Positions 20,621-32,200 of a stretch of DNA of 64,000 nt are shown here, piece by piece. A program made the position numbers and the translations under genes. Position 1 is the stretch's first letter. Each line of letters opens with the position of its first letter. The notes under the pieces were generated by a model that saw nothing but the letters and a program-made list of their open reading frames with translations, was not told the origin of the DNA and made no database searches. Source of the DNA: Oscillochloris sp. (lineage in GTDB: Bacteria; Chloroflexota; Chloroflexia; Chloroflexales; Chloroflexaceae); NCBI GenBank assembly GCA_012032775.1, contig JAAUQO010000003.1, forward strand, positions 1 through 64,000, in the 5' to 3' direction.

Positions 20621-20967
20621 GGATGCCCCGCGAATGATTGTCTTATCATACCACTCGTCGCCAATTCTGAACAGACTGTCATCCGTAATTAGCGCGGATT
20701 TGAACCGCGCTTCATCAATTCTTAATAAAAGATCGGCGATAATAGGCCCGACGTACGAGGAAGGGGAGCCTGGTACGAGCAATGGGAGAGTCGCGCGAGA
20801 TGAAAGGAGTCCGTTCGAGCCACATTTCCACCACTGGCCTGCGTCTCACTCCAGCTTTCCATCAACAACCCGGCGCTGCCCGGCCCTGACGCCCGGACAC
20901 CAACCCATTACGGCGTAGGTGTGTTTCGTGTTGCAAGTGATTTCTTCAACCAGGGGAGTGCGAAAGC

Positions 20968-23900
20968 ATGCATTCAAGTTCACGGATACTCAATCCGATT
21001 CTGACCGTGCTTATGGTGGTTGGACTGGTCGGTGGTATGTTCGCGCCGCAGGCGGCGCAGGCGGCCAGCACGGGGCTTGTGATCAGCCAGGTGTACGGCG
21101 GCGGCGGCAATAGTGGCGCTACCTTCACTCACGACTTTATTGAAATCTTTAACTTAGGCTCTAGCCCGGTGAGTCTGGGCGGTTTGTCTCTGCAGTATAC
21201 TAGCGCAACCGGCACCGGTAGTTTTGGTGCAAGTTCAACGCAGCTTACAGAGTTGCCCAATACTGATTTGCAGCCTGGCCAGTATTTCCTGGTGCAGCAG
21301 GCCCAGGGCAGCGGCGGCACCACAGCTCTGCCGACGCCTGATCTAATCGATCCGACACCAATTGCCATGAGCGGCACTGCTGGCAAAGTTGCGCTGGTAA
21401 CCGGCGCCACCGGGCTTGGCTGTAACGGTAGCTCGACACCCTGCTCAGCCGAACAACTGGCACGGATCGTCGATCTGATTGGCTACGGCAGCGCTAACTT
21501 TTTTGAGGGCTCCGGTGCTGCGCCGACTCTTACCAACTCCACGGCGGCACTGCGTGCGGGCGATGGCTGCACCGACAGTGACAACAACAGCACCGATTTC
21601 AGCGCCGATTCACCCAATCCGCGCAATAGCCTCAGCCCGTTGAATATCTGTAGCGGCGGCACGGTTGAACCGGTGATCAATGAGTTCGTCGTCAATCACA
21701 TCAGCACCGACACCAACGAGTATGTCGAAGTCTTCGGCATGCCGAACACCGACTACGCGAACCTCAGCTTGATCCAGATCGAGGGCGACTCACCCAACGC
21801 GGGCACCATCAAATCGGTGACGCCTGTCGGCAGCACCGACGCCAACGGCTTCTGGACGACCGGTTTCCTCAACAACGCCTTTGAGAACGGCACGATCACG
21901 CTGCTACTCGTCGATGGATTCACCGGTGCGCTGGGCACCGACCTTGATACGAACGACGACGGTACGCCCGACAGCGCGCCCTGGACGGCGATCGTCGATA
22001 GTGTGGCGGTAAGCGACGGTGGATCAAGCGATCTGACCTACGCCACGCCGGTGCTGTCCGGCGGCTTCGATGGTGTCAGCTTCGTACCGGGTGGCGCCTC
22101 GCGCATTCCCAATGGGGTTGATACGGACTCTGTGAGCGACTGGCTGCGCAACGACTTCGATCTGGCGGGGATCTCCGGCTTCCCGGGCACGCCGGTCGCC
22201 GGTGAGGCGTTGAACACGCCCGGCGTGACGAATGTAGCGGTTACGCCTGCGTCAGCGCCGCTCGTCGGCATTGTCGCCAGCGACGATGCCGCCGCTGAGA
22301 GCGGTTCAGACGCCGGTACATTCACCGTCAGCCGCACCGGCGATACCGCCGCTGCGCTGAGTGTTAGCTACACTGTCGGCGGCACGGCCACCAACGGCAG
22401 CGACTATACGCCGAACCTGAGCGGCTCGGTTGAGATCCCGGCCGGTGCGGCTTCCGCCGACATCACCATCATCCCGGTGGACGACGCCGATATCGAGGGC
22501 AATGAGACCGTCATGCTCACCCTTGTTGACGGCAGCGACTACGATCTCGGCACGCCGAGCAGCGCCACCGTGACGATCGCCGACAACGACGTGGTTCCGC
22601 CCGTCGCCTGTTCGGCCGGCGACACGCCGATCGGTGAGGTGCAGGGCAGCGGATCTGCCAGTCCGCTGCAAGGCCAGACTGTGACGGTGCAGGGTGTGAT
22701 CGTTGGCGATTTCGAGGGGGCGACCCCCGGCTTCCGCGGCTTCTTCCTGCAGAACACGCCTGATAACGACGACGACGACCCACTTACATCCGACGGTATC
22801 TTTGTCTTCGTGTCGAATAACAGCACTGATCGCATGGTCGGCCAGGTGGTGCAAGTTACGGGCACAGCCGGTGAGTTCAGCGGACAGACCCAGATCAGTG
22901 TGAGCAATCCGGCCGTCCAGATCGAGGACTGCGGCGACACAGGCAGTATCACGCCGACCGACATCACGCTCCCGCTGAGCGAAGCCGAGCGCGAGCGCTA
23001 TGAGGGTATGCTGATCAACTTGCCGCAGGCGCTGGTGATCAGCGAGTACTTCAACTACGACCGATTCGGTGAGATCGTGATCTCGCTGCCGCTAGACAAC
23101 CTGGATCGGCCCTTCACCCCGACCAGTTACGTCGAACCCGGCGCTGCGGCGCAGGCTCTTGCCGAGCAGATTGCGTTGCGCCGGATCACCCTCGATGACG
23201 GTCTGGGCAACCAGAACCCGGATGTGCTGCGTCACCCCAACGGCCAGCCCTTCAGCCAGAGCAACTTCTTCCGCGGCGGCGACACGGTGCAAAATACGGT
23301 CGGCGTGCTCGACTACCGCTTTGGCCTTTTCCGCATTCAGCCCACCGCTCCGGCCGAGTACACTGCCGTCAACCTACGTCCGGCCGCCCCCGAGCCGGTC
23401 GGCGGCAGCCTCAAGGTCGCCAGTTTCAACGTCCTGAACTACTTCCTGACGCTAGATGACGGCACCAATGACATCTGCGGCCCGTTGCAGAACCAGGAAT
23501 GCCGCGGAGCGGATGACGCCACCGAGTTCGAGCGCCAGGAGGCCAAGATCGTCGCGGCCATCCTCGGCATCGATGCCGACATCATCGGCCTGATCGAAAT
23601 GGAGAACACCCCCGGCGTCGAGCCGGCGGAGCGGTTGGCAGAGCAGTTGAATGCCGCCCAGTTGACCGATACCTACGCCTTTATCGATACGGGCACAATT
23701 GGCGGCGACGCTATCCGGGTCGGCTTCATCTACAAGTCGAACACCGTCACTCCGGTCGGTGATTTCGCCGTCCTCGACAGCAATGTCGATCCGCGCTTCA
23801 TCGACACCAAAAACCGCCCGGCGCTGGCTCAGACCTTCCGGGAGAATGCGACCGGCGGCGTGTTCACCGCGTCGATCAACCACTTCAAGTCGAAGGGTTC

Positions 23901-24960
23901 GGCCTGTAACGACGTGGGTGATCCTGATCTGGGCGATGGCGCAGGGAACTGCAATATCACCCGCACCCAGGCCGCACTGGCCCTGGCCGACTGGCTGGCG
24001 ACCGATCCGACCAACAGCGGCGATCCCGACGTAATGATCCTCGGCGACTTGAACTCGTATGACGAGGAAGACCCGATCGACGCACTCAAGCTCGCCGGCT
24101 ACACCGACCTGAACGAGTTCTTCGGCGGTGAGTTCGCTTACTCCTATGTCTTCGACGGCCAGTTCGGCTACCTTGACTACGCTCTGGCCAACCCCTCGCT
24201 CACGGCGCAGGTAACCGGTGCGACCGAATGGCATATCAACGCCGATGAGTCGGACGCCTTTGACTACGACACCTCGTTCAAGCCCGACCCGATCGACGCT
24301 CTCTACGAGCCAAACCCCTTCCGTTCATCTGATCACGACCCGGTGCTGGTGGGGCTGAACCTTGATGCGCCCCTGGCCTGCACGGTGATCGACGACTTCA
24401 ACCGCAACGACGGCCCGTTGGGCAACCGTTGGGCCGGCGAGGATGGACTGGGCGGCTATGCCATCCGCAATAGCATGGTTGAGGTGTTCGGCGGCGGCCC
24501 GATCTTCTGGAAGGGCGCAAACCAGAACCTCGGCGTCGATCAGTACGCCTGTGTCACCCTGAACGACCTCGACGAGGATGGGCTGCATCAGTCGTTGTTG
24601 CTGAAGGTCCAGGGCGGCAACGGCCTTGATATTGCCCGCCGCTCGATGATCGCGGTCGGCTACGATGCGGCCAACAGCCGGATCGTGGTTGAAACCTACC
24701 GCCACAACACTCAGACCTGGACCACGATCGCCGACTTTGCCTATGGGTTGAGCGACGGTGATGTGTTCGGCGCCGCCGCCCGCAGCGACGGCAGTGTGAC
24801 GGTGTATGTCAACGGTAATAAGATCGGCGTTGTTGCCCCGAGCGACCCCGGCGCCGCGAGCCTGAGTTTCTTCCAGAACCGCCGCGGCCGCGTCGGTTTG
24901 TGGTTCATCGATGCCGCCGGCGCGCGCTTCGATGATTTCGCCGCAGGTAATCTGGAGTAA
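20968..24960 (+). CDS. large secreted nuclease: lamin-tail domain(s), Calx-beta domain, ExeM/NucH-type endonuclease/exonuclease/phosphatase domain
   Basis: Signal peptide; LVISQVYGGGGNSGATFTHDFIEIFNLGS (LTD), AAESGSDAGTFTVSRTGDTAAALSVSYTVGGTATNGSDYTP (Calx-beta), LKVASFNVLNYFLTLDD...MILGDLNSYDEEDPI...YEPNPFRSSDHDPVLVGL (EEP). Confidence 0.9.
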   Translation: MHSSSRILNPILTVLMVVGLVGGMFAPQAAQAASTGLVISQVYGGGGNSGATFTHDFIEIFNLGSSPVSLGGLSLQYTSATGTGSFGASSTQLTELPNTDLQPGQYFLVQQAQGSGGTTALPTPDLIDPTPIAMSGTAGKVALVTGATGLGCNGSSTPCSAEQLARIVDLIGYGSANFFEGSGAAPTLTNSTAALRAGDGCTDSDNNSTDFSADSPNPRNSLSPLNICSGGTVEPVINEFVVNHISTDTNEYVEVFGMPNTDYANLSLIQIEGDSPNAGTIKSVTPVGSTDANGFWTTGFLNNAFENGTITLLLVDGFTGALGTDLDTNDDGTPDSAPWTAIVDSVAVSDGGSSDLTYATPVLSGGFDGVSFVPGGASRIPNGVDTDSVSDWLRNDFDLAGISGFPGTPVAGEALNTPGVTNVAVTPASAPLVGIVASDDAAAESGSDAGTFTVSRTGDTAAALSVSYTVGGTATNGSDYTPNLSGSVEIPAGAASADITIIPVDDADIEGNETVMLTLVDGSDYDLGTPSSATVTIADNDVVPPVACSAGDTPIGEVQGSGSASPLQGQTVTVQGVIVGDFEGATPGFRGFFLQNTPDNDDDDPLTSDGIFVFVSNNSTDRMVGQVVQVTGTAGEFSGQTQISVSNPAVQIEDCGDTGSITPTDITLPLSEAERERYEGMLINLPQALVISEYFNYDRFGEIVISLPLDNLDRPFTPTSYVEPGAAAQALAEQIALRRITLDDGLGNQNPDVLRHPNGQPFSQSNFFRGGDTVQNTVGVLDYRFGLFRIQPTAPAEYTAVNLRPAAPEPVGGSLKVASFNVLNYFLTLDDGTNDICGPLQNQECRGADDATEFERQEAKIVAAILGIDADIIGLIEMENTPGVEPAERLAEQLNAAQLTDTYAFIDTGTIGGDAIRVGFIYKSNTVTPVGDFAVLDSNVDPRFIDTKNRPALAQTFRENATGGVFTASINHFKSKGSACNDVGDPDLGDGAGNCNITRTQAALALADWLATDPTNSGDPDVMILGDLNSYDEEDPIDALKLAGYTDLNEFFGGEFAYSYVFDGQFGYLDYALANPSLTAQVTGATEWHINADESDAFDYDTSFKPDPIDALYEPNPFRSSDHDPVLVGLNLDAPLACTVIDDFNRNDGPLGNRWAGEDGLGGYAIRNSMVEVFGGGPIFWKGANQNLGVDQYACVTLNDLDEDGLHQSLLLKVQGGNGLDIARRSMIAVGYDAANSRIVVETYRHNTQTWTTIADFAYGLSDGDVFGAAARSDGSVTVYVNGNKIGVVAPSDPGAASLSFFQNRRGRVGLWFIDAAGARFDDFAAGNLE

Positions 24961-25000
24961 TCACTACTTCAGGTAGTTTTAGCGTTGGGATACCGACATT

Positions 25001-25037
25001 TAGGGGCGGGCTTCGGAATTTTCGAAGCCCGCCCCTA
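25001..25037 (+). terminator. Rho-independent-type hairpin
   Basis: TAGGGGCGGGCTTCG-gaatttt-CGAAGCCCGCCCCTA, 15-bp perfect stem 40 nt after the nuclease stop. Confidence 0.65.
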
Positions 25038-25268
25038 GATATTGTGGTTTGTCCACAAACTATCCCCAAAATGTGGATAAGTCGTACGACAAGGCTCCTA
25101 AATGTAGTCGAATGTGAAGTCCGTGTGAAGCCGATTCTGTGTTGATCATAAACACTTAATCTCGGTAGGCTCAGGCAATGCTCTGGAAGCATGGAGCCAC
25201 CCGAAACAGCCCGATCGCTCTATGCTATAATGCGGTTCAGGAAGCCGCACGGGTGTGCGAGGGAGCCG

Positions 25269-26321
25269 ATGAGCGACGAGCGACTAGTCAATCCGAGCGA
25301 AGGTGGCGACGATCAGCAGGCCGAGAAGAGTCTGCGTCCACGTACCCTGCGTGAGTTCATCGGCCAGGAGAAGACAGTCGAGCAGTTGCAGATCGCAATT
25401 ACGGCCGCCAAGGGCCGCAGCGAACCACTCGATCACACCCTGTTCTACGGGCCGCCCGGCCTGGGCAAAACCTCGCTCTCGAATGTGATCGCCAATGAGA
25501 TGGAAGTCAAGATCAAGGTGACAAGCGGGCCGGCGATCGAGCGGGCCGGCGATCTGGCTGCGATCCTGACCAACCTGCAAAAGAATGATGTGCTCTTCAT
25601 CGACGAGGTGCATCGCCTGAATCGCGCGGTAGAGGAGGTGCTCTACCCGGCGATGGAGGATTTCGCGCTCGATCTGATCGTCGGCAAGGGGCCGAGCGCC
25701 CGCAACCTGCGCTTGAAACTGCCGCGCTTCACCGTGATCGGTGCGACGACGCGCCTGGCGCTTCTTACCTCGCCCCTGCGTGATCGCTTTGTCTCAGTCC
25801 ACCGCTTGGTCTTCTACTCCGACGAGGCCATGAATGAGATCGTCAGTCGTTCGGCACGGATCTTGAACATGCCGATCACTGATGAGGGCGCCCAGGAGAT
25901 CGGCCGGCGCGCCCGCGGCACGCCCCGCATTGCGAACCGCTTGCTGCGCCGGGTGCGCGATTATGCGCAGGTGGTTGCCGATGGGGTGATTACGTTGGAC
26001 GTAGCCCGCATCGCCCTGGCCCAACTCGAAGTGGACGAACTGGGCCTGGATGAGAGCGACCGGCGCTTGTTACGGGCGATTATCGAACTGTTCAATGGCG
26101 GGCCGGTTGGGCTCTCAACCCTGGCTGCCGCCCTGGCCGAAGAGGTCGATGCAGTTGAGGATGTGTACGAGCCGTTTCTGCTGCAACTCGGCTTTCTGCA
26201 ACGCACGCCGCGAGGCCGCATCGCCACTCGCCGGGCCTACGAACACCTCGGTGTCCCCTTTATCGAGCGCGGCACACCGGGTGACGATCCGAATAGCCCT
26301 CATCAAGGCCGCCTCTTCTGA
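25269..26321 (+). CDS. ruvB: Holliday junction branch migration DNA helicase RuvB
   Basis: [89 protein letters not shown]. Confidence 0.97.
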   Translation: MSDERLVNPSEGGDDQQAEKSLRPRTLREFIGQEKTVEQLQIAITAAKGRSEPLDHTLFYGPPGLGKTSLSNVIANEMEVKIKVTSGPAIERAGDLAAILTNLQKNDVLFIDEVHRLNRAVEEVLYPAMEDFALDLIVGKGPSARNLRLKLPRFTVIGATTRLALLTSPLRDRFVSVHRLVFYSDEAMNEIVSRSARILNMPITDEGAQEIGRRARGTPRIANRLLRRVRDYAQVVADGVITLDVARIALAQLEVDELGLDESDRRLLRAIIELFNGGPVGLSTLAAALAEEVDAVEDVYEPFLLQLGFLQRTPRGRIATRRAYEHLGVPFIERGTPGDDPNSPHQGRLF

Positions 26322-26480
26322 TTGCGTTCCATGTTGTTCGCTTCGTCGCGGCGGTTCTACCCCCGCCGCGAATCGAAGTAATCGTCGGTACTGAGCTGTC
26401 GCAGGCGAAACAAAAGTTGACGCTGCCAAATATTGCAGGTATGCTCAACACACATTCGCACAATGTCGGGATGGAACAAT

Positions 26481-27005
26481 ATGAGCAGTGAAGCTTTACG
26501 ATTGATCGTCTGCACATTCGACGCGGCCGCGCATCCACAAGAGGCCCATGAAGCGGTGGGTACGTTGCGGCGCCATTTTCACGCCGACAATACCGTTCGG
26601 ATCGCCGTTGTTCAACGTGATCGCGACGGCCGGATTCATTTTGAGGAACCGGGCGATCCGCGTGAGGCGCTGAGTGATCTCGCCGCGACCTTCGCCGGTG
26701 GGATCGCCTGGTTTGTCGGCGCATTTGCCGGGATGCTCGGCCCACAGAGCGCTGCCGCCGCCGAACGACTGACCGATGTCGCCGTCCACCGGGTTGTACG
26801 TGACGCCGGATTCCCCGATTCGGCACTGTATACGATCGGCCAGGCCTTGCATACGGGTGGTACGGCACTGGTGGCACTGGTGCCAGCCGACCAGGTGTCG
26901 GTGATTGCTGCCGAGCTTGAGCGGCTTGGCGGCGAACGTCACGAACACGATCTGCCGCCACAGGTTGTTGCACAACTCCGGGCCGGTGCGCCGGAGGATT
27001 CATAG
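26481..27005 (+). CDS. DUF1269-like conserved protein
   Basis: IVCTFDAAAHPQEAHEAVGTLRRHFHADNTVRIAVVQRDRDGRIHFEEPGD. Confidence 0.6.
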   Translation: MSSEALRLIVCTFDAAAHPQEAHEAVGTLRRHFHADNTVRIAVVQRDRDGRIHFEEPGDPREALSDLAATFAGGIAWFVGAFAGMLGPQSAAAAERLTDVAVHRVVRDAGFPDSALYTIGQALHTGGTALVALVPADQVSVIAAELERLGGERHEHDLPPQVVAQLRAGAPEDS

Positions 27006-27102
27006 CGACGTACGATCGTGCGTTTCTACGCGGGGAGCTGTGGCGTTGAGGTGTGGGACGTGATGTGGGGATGGTTCATTGAGCTAAGGGAGTGTAGCTG
27101 AT

Positions 27103-28296
27103 ATGGATAGTGCCTCGAAGATGCCCATTCGACCAAGAAGCGGCCTGCTGACGGTGGTTCTGATTGCGCTGTTCGTGCTGAGCGGCTGTGGCTTGTTCGG
27201 CGGTGGCGATGAGTCGCCGACAACACCGGCGAACGGCGATTCGTCGGCCCAGGTAACCGGAGCAAACGGTGCTGGACAGCGGATTACCCTGGTAGCGCCG
27301 CCGCCAAACAGCAGTGTCGGCGAGGCGTTCAGCGTGCGCGGCGCCGCCGCTCGGCCGCCGCGCGATAGTAATCTCACCTATCGTGTGCTCGATGCCGACG
27401 GCAATGTGATCGGCGAAGGCCAGATCGGCGCCATCGGCCAACCCGGCAGCGCCGCACCGTTCGAGGCCCAGATTATCTTTACGCCACCAGCACCCGGCAG
27501 CCTGATAACCTTTCAACTTTTTGAGCGCGATGGCGCCACCGGCGCCGAGATCGCGCCGCTGAGTATGCCGCTGACCTACACGTCCGATCCCGGCGCTGTC
27601 GCACAGCCCGGCGGTGCCGAGCAGGGCGCTCAAAATCAGGGCGATAACCAGATTGTTATTGAGACGCCGCCGCCCGGTACGCAGGTCGGCAGCCCGGTGG
27701 TGATCACCGGCCGTACGACCTTTGACCCGTTTGAAGGCAATCTCACTTATCGCGTACTTGATGCCGCCGGGGCGGAGATCGGCAGCGGTGCGTTCACGGC
27801 GAATACTGAGGCTGATCCCGGCGCGACGTTTAACGCCTCGCTGAACTTTAACGAGCCGCCACAGGCCGGGCCGATCCGGCTGGAAGTGGTGGCACCGAAT
27901 GCGGCCGGCGGCGCGCCGATCGCGCAAACGAGCATTGATTTGACGGTTGCCGGCAGCGGTGGTTTGCAGCCGATCACTCCGACGCCCGATGTGCCGGCGC
28001 CGCAGCAGATTGTGATCGCGAGCCCGCCGCCCGGCACGCAGGTTGGTAGCCCGCTGGTGATCACCGGCCGTACTGCCCGGTTGCCGTTCGAGCGCAACCT
28101 CGGCTATCGCGTGCTGACGCAATCCGGTGAAGAACTTGGGGTGGGCGGCATTACGGTGAATGATGACGGTAGTTTCGTGGCCGAAATTACTTTCAACCCG
28201 CCCGCCGGAGCCACGCCGCTGTTGATTGAGTTGACCGACCGTGATGCGGCGAGCGGCGCGATCCTGGCTGCTACGACCATCCAGCTGCGCTATTAA
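27103..28296 (+). CDS. lipoprotein with three Gmad2/Ig-like repeats
   Basis: Lipobox LSGCGLFGG; repeated 'I.IASPPPGTQVGSPLVITGRT....NLxYRVL' units. Confidence 0.8.
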   Translation: MDSASKMPIRPRSGLLTVVLIALFVLSGCGLFGGGDESPTTPANGDSSAQVTGANGAGQRITLVAPPPNSSVGEAFSVRGAAARPPRDSNLTYRVLDADGNVIGEGQIGAIGQPGSAAPFEAQIIFTPPAPGSLITFQLFERDGATGAEIAPLSMPLTYTSDPGAVAQPGGAEQGAQNQGDNQIVIETPPPGTQVGSPVVITGRTTFDPFEGNLTYRVLDAAGAEIGSGAFTANTEADPGATFNASLNFNEPPQAGPIRLEVVAPNAAGGAPIAQTSIDLTVAGSGGLQPITPTPDVPAPQQIVIASPPPGTQVGSPLVITGRTARLPFERNLGYRVLTQSGEELGVGGITVNDDGSFVAEITFNPPAGATPLLIELTDRDAASGAILAATTIQLRY

Positions 28297-28298
28297 GG

Positions 28299-28340
28299 TG
28301 TCGGGTGTTTTGGCTCGCTTAGGGGCCGAAACACCTGACA
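28299..28340 (+). terminator. Rho-independent-type hairpin
   Basis: tgtcgggtgttttggct-cgctta-ggggccgaaacacctgaca, imperfect long stem directly after the stop. Confidence 0.6.
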
Positions 28341-28359
28341 AAAGCTTCATTTTCGCGCT

Positions 28360-28388
28360 TTGACGCCCGTGAAGCGGGCTGTTATAAT
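28360..28388 (+). promoter_or_regulatory. sigma70-type promoter TTGACG-N17-TATAAT
   Basis: ttgacg 28360-28365, tataat 28383-28388, 17-nt spacer, upstream of CDS at 28447. Confidence 0.75.
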
Positions 28389-28446
28389 CGCGCGGATGGT
28401 GTAGCAAATTCTCCTTTTAGTACCTCACTGGAGGCTCTGTCGATTT

Positions 28447-28916
28447 ATGGGCTTTTTCACATACCTGACAACGTCAAGTCCGCAGCTTGGCACTCTCGGC
28501 TGGCTCTTTTTCATCGGCCAGGTACTCATTGCGGCTGCCGGAGCCTATCTGGCCTTTGCCCATAGTGAGCGCAACATGGCCCGGCCGCATTTATGCGTCA
28601 GCTGGGGATTGCACTGTTGATTGTAGGCGGTGTTGGTGTAGCCCTTGGTGTCCTGCGGATGCTGAATGTGCCGGTGCTGAATCAACATCTCTGGTTTTAT
28701 GTGCAATTGCTGATCGAGCTTGGCGTTGCCGGGTATGTGTTCTATTACATGCGCTCGGTGTTGCCCGGCCTGGAACGTGCCGCCGTCGGCCGGCGCCCTG
28801 CCCCGCGTGGTAATCGCTCCATCAGCGATGTGCAGACGACTCCTGCTGCGCCGCGGCCACCGGCAACCACCAGTCGCCGGGATGCCCGCCGGGATCGCAA
28901 GCGCCGTAAGGGCTAG
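28447..28916 (+). pseudogene. small membrane protein, apparent 1-nt deletion near 28585-28592
   Basis: MGFFTYLTTSSPQLGTLGWLFFIGQVLIAAAGAYLAFAHSERNMARP then, in the shifted frame, (A)FMRQLGIALLIVGGVGVALGVLRMLNVPVLNQHLWFYV...RRDRKRRKG. Confidence 0.65.
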
Positions 28917-28929
28917 GTTCAGGGTACAG

Positions 28930-28970
28930 GATACAGGGAAGCGCCGGTATTGCCGGCGCTTCCCTGTATC
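28930..28970. terminator. 18-bp perfect stem hairpin between convergent genes
   Basis: GATACAGGGAAGCGCCGG-tattg-CCGGCGCTTCCCTGTATC. Confidence 0.6.
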
Positions 28971-28997
28971 GGCGGATAATGCTCAGATGTTGGGTGC

Positions 28998-29204
28998 TCA
29001 GATGGTACGGCGTGGTGCAGGTTGCGGTTGTTCTTGTACCTGTTTCAGCGGGCTACGGCCGTACGCGGCACGAGTCTCGGCCGCGATCCGCACTAATGCG
29101 AAGATCATCCAGCCCAACACCAGCGCAAGAATCAGTTGCAGCAATACCAACATGAGCGGCTCCACCGTAGCTGTCGGCTCTGAAATTCGTGAAACGAAGA
29201 ACAT
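28998..29204 (-). CDS. small single-TM protein
   Basis: MFFVSRISEPTATVEPLMLVLLQLILALVLGWMIFALVRIAAETRAAYGRSPLKQVQEQPQPAPRRTI. Confidence 0.55.
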   Translation of the reverse strand: MFFVSRISEPTATVEPLMLVLLQLILALVLGWMIFALVRIAAETRAAYGRSPLKQVQEQPQPAPRRTI

Positions 29205-29276
29205 ATAAACGCCCTGAGTTAGTATATGCTAACCCAGGGCGTTCGTCAATGGATATGTGCTGTGGGACGATCGGGA

Positions 29277-32200
29277 TTATCCGACCCCTTCCAACTGATC
29301 TTCGAGGTCGGCATGCAATTCCCGCAATCGCTCCAGGGTATCTTCGTCGGCCTGCCAGAGCCCACGGCTGCTCGCTTCCAGCAATCGCCCGATCGCGTTG
29401 CGCGTGGCTTCGGGATTGGCTTCCTCCAGGCGCCGGCGCATGTGCTCGTCCAGCACAAATGTGGCCGCCGCCTGGTCGTACACCCAGTTGTCTACCGCAT
29501 TGGTGGTGGCGCTCCAGCCGAGCATATAGGTGAAGCGGTTGCCGATTTCGGCCGCGCCGGTGTGTCCATGCTTGAGCATCCCTTCATACCATTTGGGATT
29601 GAGCAACTTGGTGCGGTACTCGACGCGCAGGGTTTGCTCCAGGCTCTGCACCTTTGTCTCGGCGGTGTAGGTTTCGATAAAGCTAAGCGGTACACTGCGC
29701 CCGCCGGCCCGCTCGGCGGCGGCCTTGAGCGCGCCGGAGTAGCCGTAATAGTGCTGCATGTCGGTAAGCCCGTATTCGACGCTGTCGATCTCCTGGGCCA
29801 CCCGCTCGACGGTGCCGAGCAGCGACTTCAGCACTTCAGGCCGGGCCAACCCGTTATGCTTGCCGCCGAAGGCATAACTGTTGCGCTTCACAAAAAGATC
29901 TTCCAACTCCTGGCGATCTTCCCATGCGCCGCCTTCGATCGCCTCGTCTACGTCGGTGCCGTAGGTGCCGGCGGCCTGCGTAAAAATGCGGGCCGTTGCG
30001 GCTTCCGGCGGGGTGCCTTCGGCGATCACGGCACATACATGCTTGCGAATAAAATTCAGATGCTCGGGTTCGTCGGCCTCGGCGGCTTCGCGCACCAGCC
30101 GGTCGAGCATATCGATCGTGCCGGCAAATGTGTCGCGGAAAATGCCCGAGGCGGTCATCAGTACGTCGATGCGTGGGCGGCCCAACTCGGCGAGTGGAAT
30201 CAGGCTGTAACGCCCGATCTTGCCCTGGCCGTCTTTCACCGGGCGGGCGCCGATCAGCCCCAACACAACCCCGATCGCTTCGCCGCGGGTCTTGATTGCG
30301 TCGAGACCCCAGAGCACCTGGGCGATCGTCTCGGGATAGCCGTCGCCGTGTTCGGCGTGGTGTGCCGCAAGCAACGATTCGGCCACCTGCACCCCGCGCG
30401 CAAAGGCGCTGTCGCTGGGGATGCGCCAGGGATCGAGCGAGTGGATGTTGCGGCCGGTGGGCAGTACGGCGCTGCCGTCGCGAATAATGTCGCCGCCGGG
30501 CCCGGCCTGAATGTAGCCGCCGTTCAAGCCCTGCAACAGGAAGTCGAGTTCCTGGGTGTTGTCACGAAGTGCGGCCAACATATTCCGACCTTCACGGGCC
30601 AGATTGCTGAAAAGATCACCATGATGATGCTGGGCGAGGGCGGTTGTTACCCGATCGACCGATTCGCCATTGAATACCGCCCGTTGAACAAATGCAATAC
30701 AGGCGGCATCAACCTGTTCGCGCAAGGCCAGGGCGGTTGGATCACCATGGCGGGCGGCAGCCAACAATTCGGCATAACCTGCCGGTTGTTGCCCTTCCGT
30801 ATGCGGCACTCTGTATGCTGCATAGAAGAGATCGCCAAGCCCCGGTTGCCCATTCCGCGGCGGCTTCAGCGTCTCCGTCACCAGCGTGAGTTGCTGCTCG
30901 ATCGGCGCGGCGCTGCCGAGCACATGCAAGCTGTCGGTGATCATGGTCTGCTCAAGCTCACGTAGATAGGCGTAGGCACGGGCGGCGAAATCGGCGAATC
31001 GTTCGCCCTCGCGCCGCTTGAGTTCGGCGTCCATGTTCAGCAGCGCGAGCTTCTGTTGCATGGCCTCGGCGACCGGCGACTCGGCGGCATCGGGCGACGC
31101 ATCTGCCGGGGCCGCTGTATGGGTGGTACGTAGCTCTTCCAGCAGATCCTTGAGCGCTTGCAGCTCTTTGTAGAGCCCGGCGCGGCCATAGGGCGGGATG
31201 GCGTGGCCGACGATCGTGGCATAGCCGCGGCGCTTGGCGATATTGGCTTCGGCCGGGTTGTTGATCGGGTAGACATAGAAGTTCGGCAGTTCGCCCAGCA
31301 ACACATCGGGCCAGCACTCGTCGGTCATACCGAGTTGCACGCCGGGCATCCACTCGGAGGTGCCGTGCATGCCCATATGGATGATCGCGTGGGCGCCGAA
31401 GGATCGGCTGATCCACTTGTAGAAAAGCGCATACTGGTGGTGCGGCGTGTTGGCCTTGTCGAAAAGCAGCCGCATTGGATCGCCGGGCATGCCGATCATC
31501 GGCTGCACGCCGATGTAGACATTGCCGAGTTGCAACCCGCCCAGCCGCACCCGATCGCGCCCAGTGGTGCGATATCGCCGGGGAATGCGCCCCAGCGGTC
31601 GGTGATCCGTTCCTGATCACCGGGCCGCACCCAGGTATAGAAGGCGTTGCGATCGACATTGGGCAGGTTGATCGGCGGGTGACCGGGCGGTAGAGATGCA
31701 AGATTCTGTGTCTCTAGCGCCTCGGCCTTGATACTACCGCTGATGCAACGGGCCAACGTGGCCGGATCGCGGGGATACTCGCCGACGTTGTAGCCGGCGG
31801 CTTTGAGCTTGTCGAGCAGGGCGATCAAACTGGCCGGCACGTCGAGCAGGGCGGCGGTAGCGGTGTTGCCCTGGCCGGGCGGATAATCGTAGACCACAAT
31901 CGCCAGTTTTTTGGCCTGATTGGGCGTACGGCGCAATGTTACAAAATGCTCGGCGATGCTGGCCAGGCGCTTGATCCGGTCGGGAACGGTGACAATATCG
32001 CCGCCTTGCATGCCGCCGAGTACCACCGGGGCCACTGCGCCGTCCATCTCCGGCAAACTATACAAAATCGTGCTTTGCAACGGCCCGACGCCGTTTTCAC
32101 GCCAGTGTTCCACATCCTGCACGAACAACGGTTGCGCAACAATATACGGCACATCGAGCTTGCCGAGCAGATCACGGGCGACATTGGTGGTAAGGCCGGC

